From positions 13,548,001 to 13,612,000 of the forward strand of contig NC_133401.1 of NCBI RefSeq assembly GCF_047511655.1: DNA of 64,000 nt, written 5' to 3'. The notes under the pieces were generated by a model that saw only the letters and a list, made by a program, of their open reading frames with translations, was not told the origin of the DNA and did not search any database. Below are positions 8,353 to 21,400 of the stretch, piece by piece. The stretch is from Castor canadensis. Lineage: Eukaryota > Chordata > Mammalia > Rodentia > Castoridae. The stretch's first letter is position 1, and each line of letters begins with the position of its first letter. The translations under genes were made by a program, and so were the position numbers.

Positions 8353-11300
8353 CTGCAAAGAGAGAAACAGGCAATTAGGGGGAGGAGCAGGTACTGGCCA
8401 AAGTCTATTCCCCAACAGGCAACAGAGTGTGGTGGTCAACAAAGTATGATCCCTGGAACCAGACTGCCTGAGTTCAAATCCTAGCTCTGCCACTCATGGC
8501 TGTACAGCAGGTGTTTTAACCTCCCTGTGGCTTTGCTTTAAGATGAGAGTAACAGTAGCATTTAATTTATCTCAGTGGATGCTGTGCATTCCCTGTCTGT
8601 CTGTCTGCCTGTCTGTCTCTCTCTCTCTCTCTCTCAATATATATTCACATTAGGGGATTTTGAGTTTTGGGGATAGACTGGCTCTTAACTCACTATATAG
8701 CCCAGACTGCCCTTGAACTCTAGTGCTCCTGCCTCGGCCTCCAGAGTGCTAGGATGAAAGGTGTGTGCCATCACGCCTATAGCACATAAGGTATTTAAGA
8801 AACTGCCTATACATAGCAAATATGGAACAAATGTTAACAGTTATCTGTGTGTGCGTGCCTGCACATGCTGGGGTAGAACCCAGAGCTTCATGCATGCTAT
8901 ATGACTCTATGATTGAGGTATGCCTCCACTCCAGCCTCTGTTAAGATTTTTTAAGCCAAAGTGCAAACTCAAATGCCTTCAAAATCCTGAATGAGGGACT
9001 GGAGAAGTGGCTCAAGTGGTAAGAACGCCTGCCTAACAAGCATGAGGTTTTGAGTTCAAGCCCCAATGCCAAAAAAATAAAAAGATCCTGAATGGGTCAG
9101 AACACCGGTAAGCACCACATAATTGGAGGATGCCTTCCCCAGAAAGGGCCAAGTGAACTGCTCTCTTGAAGACAGAAAAGTCGGACAAGCAGCTTCCTTC
9201 CTCTGGGTCTCAATGTCCTTCTCTGAAGAATGGGGAAGTTGGTAATGTCCTACCTCCTAGGGTCTCTGGTGTCATCCATCTAGTGTGGACACACTTACAC
9301 AGTGCCAGCCAGTGCCTGGCACAGACAGTACCTGCTGTTGGTCTGTTGTTTTGTTTTCTTTAACTTGGTTTTAGAAATAGTCATTGCCTTCCCTTCATCT
9401 AACTCTGGTTTACAAGGCCCTACCTTCTTCTAAACCAGGTTTTCCCAGAGCTCCAGGAAAACCCCAATTCCTATGCAGGTGAGCAGTTACCTGTCAGAAC
9501 AGGCAGCCCACTGCCCAGCTCTGGATGCTGTTGCCATATGGCAAGCAGTACAGGGTTACAATGTCTCTGTCGTCAAGGGAAACTGAAATTCTACTTTTGG
9601 TACGTAGTCTCACATTTTATGTGGTGGCAACTCCATTTTTAAAATTTTAAGTCACCATGCCAGGTGAGGTGTCATACACCTGTAATCCTAGTTACTCTAG
9701 GGGTGTCAGTAAGAAGATCATGGTCCATGGCAAAAGCTCAAGACTATCTGTTTTTTGTTTGGTTTGGTTTTGGGTTTTTGGGGGGGAATGGGGGGAATCA
9801 GCAATACTGGGATTTGAAATCAGGGCTTTCACCACTTGAGCTATGCCCCCAGCACAAGACCCTATCTGAAAACACAGTAAAAGCAAAAGGACTGGGGCCA
9901 TGGCTCAAGTGAGTGGTAGAGTGCTTGCCTGACAAGTGTGAGGCCAAGTTCAGTCCCCAGTATTGTATGGGGAAAAAAAATTAAGTCTGCTGGCAGGTAA
10001 AACCAAACACAAGGACAGAAGAGATGGAGTCCCAAGGCCTTCTCTTTATGACTTCCATGTAAAGCCAGAAGACTGCAACAAGGATAAGGATGACATTTGA
10101 TAAAAAAACAAACATGACAGTGACAGCTGGCACATACTGATGGTTTACTATGGGCCGGGTCCTAATGTATTAGCCCGATTAACCTTCACTATGCCCCACA
10201 GTTAAGTGCTGCCTACAAGAAAGGACACCAAATGGCTGCCCAGACTCAGGAGGCTAGGAGAGACAAAGCTGGGATTTGAACTCAGGTCCACCTGACTTCC
10301 AAAACAGTGCTGGAATAGTTAGTGATGTCAAGAAGGAAAGGTAGGAAAGGATGGAGAGGCAGAAGAGCCTGGAGAGGAGGGGATGCACATGGAGTGAAGC
10401 CATGAATTCACTGACTTTCCAACGCAGCCTCAGAAGATGCATGTTTCCCAAGGCAGATGGGCTGGGAGCAAGGGGGAAAGTTGAAGGGTAAGAACCACTA
10501 AACAAGGGAGGCATATAACAGTAACTATAAAAAACTATGGTCATAAACTAATTTACAGAACCAAGAGTCAAATGCCTTTGTACACCCCCAAATGTTACTT
10601 TCCAGTGGCTCTCTCGCACCTCTGCAGCCCTGGGAGGAAGGTAGTGTTGTCCCTACTATGTTAGGAGGAAACTGAGACCTGAGAGGGTAAGTCATGTGCT
10701 TGCATCACACAGCACAGCCCACCCTCATCCCAGGCCATCTGCTTGAGCTCATGCTGCTGACTGTCCTACTTCCCTGAAATCCCCTTTGCTGGGCCCTAAA
10801 ACATGGGGCCTCCCTTTTAAAACTGATATGTACCTATCAGTGGTTCCCCACCACAATGCCTGGACCCTGCTACCTCCCACATACACCCATGGGGTCCAGG
10901 GCTCGCACCTCGTGGGTCTTGAAGAAGGGGGAACTCTCCAGAGCTTCGCGAAGTTCTTCTAAGCGGGCCACGTACTTTCTCTGAGTGTGAGAGGGAGGGT
11001 GTCTTGGTTAACACAGAAACTTTGTCAGCCCTTTGTAAGCCACTGTGAGCACTGCTCTCATCCTGTACCCCCAAAGGAGTGGGCAGACTCTAGCCAGGAT
11101 GGGAGAAGGGGAGCCATGGGAAACGGGGTGGGGGGGAGTGAGGGATTGGTTTCATCAAGGTGGCACAGTTACACAAAACAAGGTGGCAGGTTATACAAAT
11201 ATTCACAAACCACAACAGCTCCCTCCATGGGGAGGTGTAATCTGTTTCTCCTTCCCTTTGACTAGGCTTAGTCACATATAACCATGCAGGTCACTTAATG

Positions 11301-14300
11301 ACCTGCCATGCCCAAGCCCCGGTATAGGAGACCTTGTACCCTACTTGTTCTTTTAGCTCCCTGCTTCTGTGATGAGAACCAGCCCAGGCTAGCCCGCTGG
11401 ATCTGGAGAAACAGACACCAAGTTCTAAGCCAAGCCAGTGAGCTGATGGCAGACACATGAGCCAGGCCAGCCTGGATTAGCCAGCTGAACACAGACTGTG
11501 TGAACAAGGCAGACCAGGATCAGCCCAGCCCAAAGCAAATCATGACTGACTCAGAAGCAATAATAAATAGTGGCTACATTTTGGGACAAGGGCATCCCCA
11601 CGCACCAGAATTCTATGGTCTCTGTCCACAAAGTCCTCCAACACCTTTGTCACCTGCTCCAGTGCCTGTGTCTTCTTGAAGTTGGTGTTGCAGGTGCCAT
11701 CAGCTTTCTGCAGGGCAAGGGGGAAGGGGCACTGTGTCATGTTTCTGTCTTCCCAGGCCAACACCAAGCAACCTCCAGCACCTCCTGGGCCACCCACTGG
11801 CCTCCACACTGCCTACTCTTCTGAAGAAATCAACCCACTTGCTTGGCCCAACTCCACACAGCCCCAAGTCATACACCTGAGCAACCTGTCCTTGCAACTC
11901 CAACCTTGGACCTCCTCGTTGAGCCAGTCTAGCAAAGCGGGCTGTTGGCGGCAGGGATCTAGCTTTCACCCATGACTCTGATACCCTTGAGTTAGGTGGT
12001 ATTACAAGAGTCACTTCACCTGCCTCGGCCTCAGCCTCAGGTGCTACATCCAGAAAATAGGAAGTGTGTTGGTATCTACTTCCTAAAGCTGGAGACGCGT
12101 GTGCAGGACACAGAGCACCGTGCCTTGCGTGGAGTCTCGAAGCATGCAGCAAATGTTTTTTCTTTGCTTTTTTTTTGTAGTGCTGGAGATGGAATCCAGG
12201 GTCTAGGCAAGTGCTCTACTACTGACTATATCCCCAGCCCTCAGGGATTTTTTAAGACAAGTTCTTGCTATGTAATCCAGGCTGGTCAGCCTCTGGCCTC
12301 AGCCTCCCAGGGGCTGGGACTTTAGGAATGCACCACCACACCTGGCTTATTTTGGCTTCTTGACTATGTATGTTACCTATTCAAACAATTATCATTAATC
12401 AAAAAAAAAAAAAAAAAGAAATGCAGAAGAAAAAAGTAGAAATGTCTATAGCAGAGGGGAAAGGATCCTTCCAGCTACTGTGTTGGACCGTGGACCACGG
12501 GCTAAGACTAGAGCTGAGGAGCCCAGGGAGGCTGGGGCAGAAGAGTAGCTGGACTTGGAAATGGCCATGAGAAGGGAAAGGACAGAATGCAGAGATGCTC
12601 AGATAAACAAAACTTGGGTTCTGAAGGATGTGGTATGAGAGAAGTGGGGCCTTCCCTGCCCAGATATCTTCTGCAGCCTCCTGCTCTCTCTAGACCGGTT
12701 CTTTCCAGCTTCCCTGATTCCCATGCTCCCTATGAAGCCCAGCCTCACATCCAGTCCCAGGCCCTCAAGTGATAGGCCAGCCGGCTTCTGGCCCTCACCT
12801 TGATACCCTCGATCCGGAAGCCTAGCGTAGAGGTAGAGCTCATGGTTTCCCTCCACTGCATGTAGCGGGGCTTGGTGACCGCACCCTGGGCATGCTCCTC
12901 AGGGGTGGGGGCCCCAGGGTCCACAGCCACCATCTTTTCATACATGTCCTTCCGGGGCCGGGGTCGTTCTCGAGCCTTCACCAGCTCTTCTTCCAGGTAA
13001 GTTCTGAGCACACAGAGGATGTGACAAGGAGACCATGAAGCACAAAGCTGTAGGGCACGTACTTCCTAATAGTAAGGCATAGTTTAAAGCTACAGTATGG
13101 CATAAGAATGAACAAATACATGGACAGAACAGAACAGGGTACACACATACACACAGGCATGCATGCACAATCACTCAGTTTATGACAAAGAACCCAGCGC
13201 AATTCAGTGGGGAAAAGGTAGTCTTTGCAATAAACAGTGCTGGGTCAATAGGTTGTCCATATGGAAAATGATGAACCAGGACCTCTACCTCACACCATAC
13301 ACAAACACTAACTCTAGATGGACTGCAGGTCTAAATGAGAAAGCCAAAACAACAAGGCTCATAGAGTACAGCAGAAAATATCTTCATGATCTTGAAGTAG
13401 GCAAAGATTTCTCAAACACAAGCCTATTAACCACAATGAAAAAAAACTGACTAAATTGAAAGTACTTCAAGGGCAACATGGCTCATGCCTGTAATCCTAG
13501 CTACATGGAGGCTGAGATCAGGAGGATCACAGTTTGAGGCCAGACCGGACAAATAGTTCAAGAGACCACCCCCTCTCCAAAATAACCAGAGCAAAATGGA
13601 CTGATAGTGTGGCTCAAGTGGTAGAGAGCCTGCTTTGCAAGCTCGAAGTCCTGAGTGCAAAACCCAGTCCCATCAAAAAAAAAAAAAAAGTACTTCAGAA
13701 GCTAGGTGTGAAGTACTAGGGTGACGCACACCTGTCATCCTAGCACTCAGGTGGCTAAGGCAGGAGGAGCATAATCTCAAGGCCAAGAAAAAATACTTTT
13801 GTTTATAAAAAGCTAGGTACCCTTTATCTAAAATGTTCAGCACCAGAAGTGTTTCAGATTTCAAAGTTTTTCAGATTTTAGCATACTTGCATAGATGAGC
13901 CCATAAAGTTTCAGATTTCAGAGAATTTTGGATTATGGGTAATACTGATTGCAAAGTAGGAGTTAGACAATTAGAGAATATATACATATGTGTGTATGTG
14001 TGTACAGAACAATTACAGATTAAAAAGAAAAGACAGCCCAATTGAGAAATGAGCAAAAGATTCAAACAGGTATTATTTTCTTTCTTTTTAATTTTAATTT
14101 TTTTTAATTTTATTTTTTGCAGTACTGAGGTTTGAACTCAGGGCCTTCACCCTGAGCCACTCCACCAGCCCTATTTTTGTGATGGGTATTTTTGAGATAA
14201 GGTCTCACAAACTATTTGCTGAGGCTGGCTTCAAGCCCTGATCCTCCTGATCTCTGCCTCATGAGTAGCCCAGCATTTTTTTTTAATTTTTGGTGGTACT

Positions 14301-17300
14301 AGAGTTTGAATTCAGGGCCTCTGGCTTGCTAGACAGGTGTTCTGCCATTTGAACCAAGTCCCTAGCCCAAACAGGCACTTTTCAAAAAAGGATTTCCAAT
14401 GGTCAATCAACATATGAAATAGTGCTTAATTTCTTTGGCCTTCAGAACAAAAGAAATTAAAACTACAATGAAATGCTACTGTATACCCATGAGAGTGGTT
14501 TAAATTAGTGAGACAGACAACACCAAAGACTGCTGGGAAGATGGACAACTGGACTTTCGTGTACACTGGTACCATCACTTTGAAAACCGACATGCCCCTA
14601 TTCAAAAATGCCCACCACCTGTCCTCTACCCTTCCCATGGCTGCCCCGACCCTACCTGCTGCCCATCTTGCAGTCCATGATGGAAGGGCCCTCAAAGTCT
14701 GCTAGGAGATCTTCCATCTGGTTGAAGGCCTGACCATCCCTCTGCACCATGCCGTAATAGGCTGGCACAAAAGGCCGCAGAGGGTCTCCCATAAGCTCTT
14801 CCAGGCTGCGCTGCTCACACTGACAGAAGCGTTTCAGAATTCGGCCATCCTCTCCTGCCTCGAAGTTCCCTATGAACAGCAGGACCAATGACAGAGTCAA
14901 AAACTTGTGTCAGAAAGAGATTCCTGCCCCCCATTTCCCTGTACGTATCAGACCCGAGCCATATCATCTTGCTTGACCCCTGCCATGCTGTCTCTCCCTT
15001 CCTATAGCTCTCATGGGCAGGCATGGTAAGGGAAGTCTGTGTCTGCTCTCTCTTGCTTAGACAGAGCCCTGTTCACAGCACAGTGTGTGCTTAATTTGTA
15101 ATTTTGGATTGTGAGATCATCATAGACGTGGGAATTTTGTGAGATGTGAATAGAGAACATGACTCTGAAGCAGATTTGCATTTGCTTCTGCCTGGAGGCC
15201 CCAGGTAAATCTGGCACTTCCTGGACCATGCAGATAGAATTCCAAACTTTTATTCTGGCAGTATTTTTGGCTTAGATTTCCCAAGTATGGCAGTGGCAGT
15301 ATCTCTAGTTCCACTTACTATCTAGTCTCTCTCAAAAAAAGCTACATGCTAAGCAGTGAGCTTCTGTGTGCTAGAAGAACTCACTAGGTCCTGGGGAAAG
15401 CCATTAAAGCTGATGTCACTGTGGACTCTTGTCAGGGAATAACTGGTATACAAAAGGGGCCTTATGTCAATCTCTGCATATATTTTGGTTTAAACTCTTC
15501 GGTTACCTACAAGGAGGGTAAGATGAACTCCATATAAACAGACGGGGAAACTGAGGCCCAGGAAGGGAAGGTAACCTGCCCAGGCTCACCAAAGAATAAA
15601 AACAACTAGGATTTTATTCAAGGGCCATCCATCCCAGACTTCAGGCTCCACCATCCACCAAAATACTAAAGAATAGTTTCCACTCTGACATAGAAATACC
15701 TGGGTCCAGAGCTGAGTGTGGTAGCGCACACATAAAATCCCAGCTACTCAAGAGGTGGAAACAGGAAGATCATGGTTCAAGGCCAACCAAAGCAAAACGC
15801 TAGCCCCTATCTCAAAAAAGCCAGGAGCTGGCAGAGTGGCTCAAGTGGTAGAGTGCCTGCTTAGCAAGTGTGAGGCCCTAAGTTCAAACCTCAGTACAGC
15901 CAAAAAAAAAGCGGGGGGGGGGGGCTCAAGGGGTAAGAGGGCTTGCCTACCAAGTGAAAGGCCCTTAGTTCAAACCTCAGCAATGCCAAAAAGAAAAAAA
16001 ACACCAAGCTGAGTGTGGTGTCACACACACGGGGTCCCAGCTAGGCAAGATGCAGGGGTAGGATTACCATTGCCAAGGCTAGTCCAAAGCAAAGACCTGA
16101 GACGCCATATGAAAAACAAACTAAAGCAAAAAGAGCTGGTGGAGAGGCTCAAGTTGCAGAGCACTCGCCTAGCAAGCAGGAGACCTTGAGTTCAAACCCC
16201 AATACCACCCAAAAAAATAAAATGCCTGACCCCCCAAAAAAAGTCCAGGTTCAGGCCTAGGTATTTCATGTAAGAGCTCCAGGAGATGGAACTGTCACTG
16301 AGCCCATTTTATAGGTAGGAAAGTTATAGACAGCAGTCCTTCGACAAGCCCCCAGTGCCTCTGCCCAGCCGTGCCCACCCACTGCCCCCTTTCTCACCAG
16401 CATGTCCGGAAAGCTGGACCCAAGGGTAGTGTTTACGGAAGGAGACCACAAAGGGTGAGTACTTCAGAACCGTCTTCAGCTTCTTCCAGGATTTGTTCTG
16501 TGTGGGGCACATCAGGGTGGGTCAGGCCAGAGGCAGGGAAGGAGGGGACTGGGAATGCCATGAGAGGAAACCAAGGTGGACCTGGGCTTTCCCCGGGTCT
16601 AGGGACCTTTCTGGAATCACTGTTCCCAAGCTTACTGGGGTGAGCAAACCCCACTGAGTTCAGCAATCGTGAGATCTCTAAAGGCCTCAGCAGAGGTAGG
16701 GAAAGGTTTTTGTCTGTCTCTGTCATCACTTTTTTTTCTTTTTTCTTATTTTGTGGTACTGGGGTTTGAACTCAGGGTTTTGTGCTTGCTAGGCAGGCAC
16801 ACTACTGCTTGAGCCATACCTCCAGTCCTGTCCTTGTCTTGTAAGTAAGAATAAGCTAAGTTTTATATTGGTAAACCACCACCAAGTCTCCCCCTTACCC
16901 CAAAACACACACAGTCCCAAAGCCTAGAAGCCCCATCTCTGCCCCTAAGCCAGGCCAGATCTTTGAGAGCAAATGATAGAGGCAAGAGCAGATGATGGAG
17001 GCTGATCACAGAGAGAGACAGATATCAAAGTGATGACAGAGACAGACAGAAAGGGACAGAGACTGTGACAGTCACAAGGGCTATTCACCAAATAGCTCCA
17101 GGTTTTCCCCCTTCCTGAGACATCCCTGCCCTCTTAACTGAGGTTAGTGACTTGCTGTTGCCAATGAACTATGAACACAAGTGTCACTTTTGGGTGGAAG
17201 CTTTTAGTGTCAGTTTATGGCCCTCCCTCCATGTTGAGTGCCCTGCTGGGGGTGGGGGGTGGAAGGAAAAATGGGAGCTTCCTTAGCCTGGGCCCCTACA

Positions 17301-18456
17301 TGAAGACAGCTGGGAGCTGAGCCCCCTCGCCTCTCCCACTGACCTGTGGCCAATGTAGTCACGCAGATTTGGAGCTATTTGTTACTACATCAGATCCTGA
17401 TCTACGCTGACTTACAGAGATAGGCTAAAAGCGAAAGAAAGGAACTATGAAAGAGAGACAGAGATACCAGGGAATGACAGAGGAAGAAAAAGATGGATGG
17501 AAACAGACAGAGAGAGAGCGCGTGCACAATAGAAAACCAGGGAAGGGCTGGGAGTGCAGCTCAGCAGTGGAGCACAGGCATAGCATATATAAGCCCTAGG
17601 TTTGATCCCATCACCACAAAAAAAGAAAGAAAAAAAGCAAAGAGAAAATAGAATTTAGTGTATCACTGCCTCAATGAAGAGCAAGGGTCTGACTCTCATA
17701 TACACAGATACCTTCTCACCCCAGGCACACAGTGGCCCTTGGCAAGTCTTGGGAGGTGGGTGGCCTCCAGAGAAGGCCATCCTTCTCTAGGGTCAAGGGT
17801 ATGTTCTCTCCCACCCCTGGCAGCCGAGACACCAGCTACCTAGCTGACAGCTTACTAATGGCAGCAGGTTAAACAGGGAGTCAGGGTGTTGGACTGCAGA
17901 ATCTAGGAAGGGCTATTCCCTCCCCTGGGGAGGAGATGATTAATCAAGGTTCCTGTTTACTAAGCACCTGGAACATTCCAGGCACAATGACAAATACTCA
18001 GTGTGCCATACCCTATTTAATCCTAAAGATACAACTCCAGGAAGATTATTGTCTGTGTCACAGAAAAGGAAACAGGCTCAGAGAAGTGAAGTAACTTGCC
18101 TAACATTGTACAGCATAGTGCTGGGTCCTGGCTCTGGAATGAATCCACTGTCCTGGGGTGTATCCACTGCCCTCCAGCTGGACTGCAAGCTCCTGAGGGC
18201 AGGGAGGAGGTCATGCCATGGTCACAACTGGTCCCAGCACATGACTTACAGATACACAGTGGGTGCTCCACAAACATTGCTTGTAATAAAGGAAATTAAT
18301 TGAGACTATTTCTTGTTTTTTTTTTTCTTTTGTTTGTTTTCATTGTTGTTGTTTTAAAGACAGGGCTCACTATGTAGCCCAGGCTGGCCTCCAATTCCAG
18401 ATCCTCCTGCCTTAGTCTCCTGAGTGGTGGGATTACAGGGGTGTACTACCATGCCC

Positions 18457-18495
<39 letters not shown>

Positions 18496-21400
18496 CTTTT
18501 AAGCTTTGCTAGGGATGGAACACAGAGCTTTATGCATGCTAAGCAAGTGCTCTACTACTGAGCCACACCCCCAGGCCCTCTCTTTTATCTTAGGTCCAAG
18601 GATTAATCTGGGCTTTCTCAGATGGTTTCAGGATGGTCTCAGTTTACATGCCTCCTCCTCCAAGAAGACTTCTTTGATATACTAGGTCTGACCAGTCCTG
18701 TCCTCTGGGCTCCCACACCTGCCTGAGCTTCCGCCATTCCAGTCCTGATCACTGTGAAATGTCAATGTCTGGAGATTGCTCTGTCTCCCTCACTGGCCTG
18801 GGAGCTAGTGAGAGTAGTGTCTTGGTCACTGCTGTGTCCCCAGCAAAGCCAACATCAAGCCTGACACACAGTAGGAACCCAGGGAGTGACTGTTACTTGA
18901 TTAGAATAGGTGATGAGAAGGAAGGAAGAATGTGAGAGAGGAAAGAAGAGAGGGAAAAAAGGAGGGAGGAAGGAAAGAATGGAGGAAGGAAGGGAGGAAG
19001 GAAGGAAGGAAGGCAGGCCTTCAAGGTCAGACAGGACTTCAAAATTCAGGGAGAAGAAAGCAAGGACATGCCGGGTAGTGGAAGCAGCTTGAGCAACGAA
19101 TGTGTAGAGACCAGAAAGCAGTGGGGTGTTCTCGGGGCACTGTGTACTCAGGCTTAGTTTCAGCAGGACAGGACAAGAGAAGGTTAGGGACCTGGGGACG
19201 GGGAGAAGCCTGAAGATAGAGGCTCTAAACACAGAAGCACTGAGCTCCAGATCACTACCAGGAAGGTCCTGGGGAACCGTGGCAGGCACCTGTCTGGGCA
19301 CAGCTGGGTCACTGAGGCAGCTTCTAGAAAGATGAAGAAAAATTGGAGATAGGAAGGCCTAGGAAGAAGGCAAGTTAGGGATGGATCCACACTCCACAGG
19401 GGTTAAAATGATATGTTTGACTGTAAAATAGGTACAGTATGTTTGGGTGGGGAGGTACTTGTAAAAGGGGGAGGGTGAATGGAGGAGATGGTAAGTAGAA
19501 TATGGTTGATGGGCTTCATATGTTCCTCATATGAAATAGAACAATGAAACCTCTTGCAATTGCTTTAAGTGGAGAGCAGAGGGATTGGGGGAGGGAGGAA
19601 GAAGATGGTGAGGGCAATCTAACCAATGTACAATGTAAGGCTAATCAGAATTGTGACAATGAATTCTCTCCCCTGTTTTTAATATATCCTAATAAAAACT
19701 GGGGGGAAAAAAACTTAAAAATGACAGGTTTGAAACTCAGCCAGAACTGAGTTAGGGTTGACTTGGCCAAATCTAAGCAAGCAACATCACCAATCTATGC
19801 CTCAGTTTCCTTATCTGTAAAATGGAGATAATAACAATCCCAATCTCCCAGTCCTGCCATAAGGATTCAAAGAGACAAGCCAAGCATGGTGGTGCACATC
19901 TGTCATTCTAATACTCCAGTAGCTAAGGCAGAAGGATCTAGAGTTCAAGGTCAGCCTAGGCAATTATTATTTTGCAGTACTGGCATTGAACCCAGGACTT
20001 CCCATTTGTGGCTCTACAACTTGAGCCACACCTCCAGCTCACTGTTATTATTATTGTTAGTCACCCATTTCCTGCTCAGCTGTGCGGAGATGCCAAGGAG
20101 GTGAGAAAGCAGACAGAAGAGCGCAGGCAGAAAGCCCCGAGAGGTCAGCTCCTTTGCACAGACACTGGCACGTTTGGGCAGGTCTGTTTCTCACAGAAGC
20201 CACGTGTGTGAACATGTCCCTTAGCAAGGCATGTGGGCTGAGCAAGGCTCAGGGCAGATTCCCCAGCACAATGGGAGGACTCACAGGCAAGCTGGGGAAG
20301 TGACAGACTACGGCCTACGGACTGCACTGCCAGCCCCAGGAGCTCCCTTAAACTCCTGTGTCTGCTCTGACTCTCCCTCCCGGAACCTGCCAGGCCAGCC
20401 CTTCTGATTCACCTAGGGAAGCCACACCCAAACTGGAGACTAGGGTGGAGGATGTCAAAAAGAGTCTGCAGGGCCCCCTTGGGGGCCTGAGGGGGACAAT
20501 GGGAGACAGGGGGCTGGCTCCCTGGCTAAGCAAAGGATCCTTGAGCATTTTGGGTTGGCACAGCCCTTCAAGCCTCTGAAGAAAGCTGGAGGGTGGGCAA
20601 AGGGGATCCCCCCTTTTTTTTTTTGGCAGTACTGGGGTTTGAACTCAGGGCCTCACACTTCTAGGCAAGCACTCTACCACATGAGTTATTCTGCCAGTCC
20701 TTATTTGTGTTGGTTATTTTTCAACATAGGGTCTCACAAACTATTGGCCAGGGCTGGTCTCAAACCGCAATCCTCCTAATCTTTGGCCTCTTGAATAGCT
20801 AGGATTACAGGCATGAGGCACCGGCACCAGGTTTAGGGGACCCCTTAAGGCAGCCACAGAACTCAGACTAAGACATCTGGGGAAGAAAATGCGCTCTATC
20901 TCCCTGTTGTAGTGTTTTTCAAATTTGGGGGTCACAGCCTCCCCAGAGTATTCAATAGAACACATAGACCCTCGCTGCAAAATTGTGCATTCACACATAC
21001 CCAGACTCACTCAATGGTAATTTCAGAGGTCCCTGCGCACCATGAAATCAATCAGTGGTCCTCCACTGTAGACCCCAAAACTGGAGAAAGTGGAGGAAAG
21101 GAAGATGTTGGGGTGCCTAGAGAGGGTTAGTAACCTGGCTGTCAGAGAGAGAAAGACAGTGGAGGGAAGAGGTGCCTGGTGATGAAACTGGTGGTGGAGA
21201 GATTAAGAGTAACTTGAAAAAAAACTTCCCAATCAAAGGGGGAGGGTGGGAAGTCTGGGGGATGTGGCTCAGGGACAGAATAGGGTCCCACTCACCCCAG
21301 ACCTGTCCTCGGGATCGCTGGTACCTCCACCCCCAGCCATCAGGTCATCCTCAGACTCGTCAAAAGAGGAGGCAGAGGAGAAGCCACCACTGCCCCCCTC

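Larger units (their letters stand above)
13157..14600 (+). mobile_element. L1 3'-region fragment, split by SINEs
   Basis: Three L1-like blocks in one orientation: 13157-13450 (AAACAGTGCTGGGTCAATAG, CTCACACCATACACAAACAC), 14025-14070 (AATTGAGAAATGAGCAAAAG) and 14368-14600 (TCAACATATGAAATAGTGCT, AACTACAATGAAATGCTACT). SINEs at 13468-13795 and 14097-14365 separate them. The last interruption is flanked by an 8-base duplication, CAAACAGG, at 14063-14070 and 14368-14375. Coding capacity is lost. It lies in ITPKC intron 3, antisense to the gene. Confidence 0.8.

Noticed and set aside
8998-9080. tRNA genes suggested by A-box and B-box sequences
   Set aside because: The boxes belong to ID-type SINEs with A tails. 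There is no cloverleaf and the element recurs dozens of times.
13157-13450. Possible host gene exon encoding [20 protein letters not shown]
   Set aside because: The frame matches the 3' part of an L1 element, not a host protein.
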